The position numbers and the translations under genes are program-made. From NCBI GenBank assembly GCA_018677115.1, contig JAHHOC010000283.1, forward strand, positions 1 to 6,142: a DNA stretch of 6,142 bases. The letters run 5' to 3'. Origin of the DNA: Arenicella sp. GTDB lineage: Bacteria > Pseudomonadota > Gammaproteobacteria > Arenicellales > Arenicellaceae. Below are positions 5,955-6,142 of the stretch, piece after piece. Numbering within the stretch: the first letter of the stretch is position 1; every line of letters begins with the position of its first letter. The notes below the pieces were generated by a model that saw only the letters and a program-made list of their open reading frames with translations, ran no database searches and was not told the origin of the DNA.

Positions 5955-6142
5955 ATGCACATAGAACTGGGCAAAGTTGTTGGAGTGTGGGGTGTAAAAG
6001 GCTGGATCAAGCTGCATTCCTATACCCGTAAACGTGGTGATATCGCTCACTATCAACGCTGGTTTCTGAACAGCGAGGCCGCACCAGGTGAGCCACTGGA
6101 GTACCAGGTAGTTGATTGCAGAGAACAGGGCCAGGGTATTGT
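5955..6142 (+). CDS. rimM: ribosome maturation factor RimM, N-terminal part (3' end outside window)
   Basis: First 62 codons of RimM, which binds the 30S head (S19) and assists 16S rRNA maturation. The visible part opens with I-E-L-G-K-V-V-G-V-W-G-V-K-G-W-I-K-L-H-S-Y-T, the typical RimM beta-barrel start (Gly-Lys...Gly-x-x-Gly-Trp-x-x-x), and continues with Y-Q-R-W-F-L, which corresponds to the Y-x-P-W-F segment of E. coli RimM. The ATG at 5955 is the first start after an in-frame TGA at 5946-5948, so it is well fixed; a short GAG lies five bases before it. It follows rpsP by 36 bases, in the usual operon order; trmD and rplS would be expected beyond the window. Confidence 0.93.
   Translation, partial: MHIELGKVVGVWGVKGWIKLHSYTRKRGDIAHYQRWFLNSEAAPGEPLEYQVVDCREQGQGI

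Noticed and set aside
5793..6056. Minus-strand frame of 87 codons rich in Phe, Cys and Leu
   Set aside because: It is the complement of the Ala/Glu-coding rpsP tail and the rpsP-rimM spacer; the hydrophobic composition is a by-product of that.
1..6142. CRISPR arrays, insertion sequences, tRNA genes, phage or defence genes
   Set aside because: No spaced direct repeats, terminal inverted repeats, cloverleaf sequence or recognisable proteins of these kinds were found.

Overview
The window looks like a chromosomal core region of a gammaproteobacterium with moderate G+C content. The main evidence is the order ypjD (minus strand) / ffh (plus strand) followed by rpsP and rimM. This is the classical gammaproteobacterial neighbourhood of the signal recognition particle GTPase and the rpsP-rimM-trmD-rplS operon. 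The Ffh protein is also close to the E. coli type. The long Ala/Glu tail on S16 and the marine-style gene content would fit a Cellvibrionales-like or related marine lineage, but that placement is only a guess.

Layout. Positions 1-596 hold the C-terminal part of an SLC13/DASS-type permease that begins before the window. Next comes a small lipoprotein of unknown function (608-1075). Facing these, on the minus strand, are ispG (1099-2232, probable GTG start) and, upstream of it, a CcsA/YpjD-type eight-helix membrane protein (2292-3113). A 90-base divergent spacer, with a symmetric TATCATA core that could serve both strands, separates ypjD from ffh (3204-4604). A small DoxX-like membrane protein lies antisense directly behind ffh (4601-5032), and the two stop codons share the bases TTAA. 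A 313-base, rather A+T-rich leader region follows. It contains a candidate -10 box with a GC-rich discriminator and a short inverted repeat. Then come rpsP (5346-5918) and the first 62 codons of rimM (5955 to the window end).

How the genes work together. Ffh binds 4.5S RNA and delivers nascent inner-membrane proteins to FtsY. rpsP and rimM make a small-subunit ribosomal protein and the factor that matures the 30S head. Together these form a translation and targeting cluster. ispG (penultimate step of the MEP isoprenoid pathway) and ypjD (a haem-handling family fold) are not functionally linked to it in any obvious way.

Most notable points. (1) The IspG carries a set of motifs that I associate with planctomycete IspG rather than with the proteobacterial enzyme, in a place where ispG is not normally found. 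This suggests horizontal replacement or a second copy. (2) S16 has a roughly 110-residue low-complexity Ala/Glu tail containing a young 15-bp tandem repeat. No phage, CRISPR, transposon or defence system is visible, and I do not see a previously undescribed multi-gene system here.
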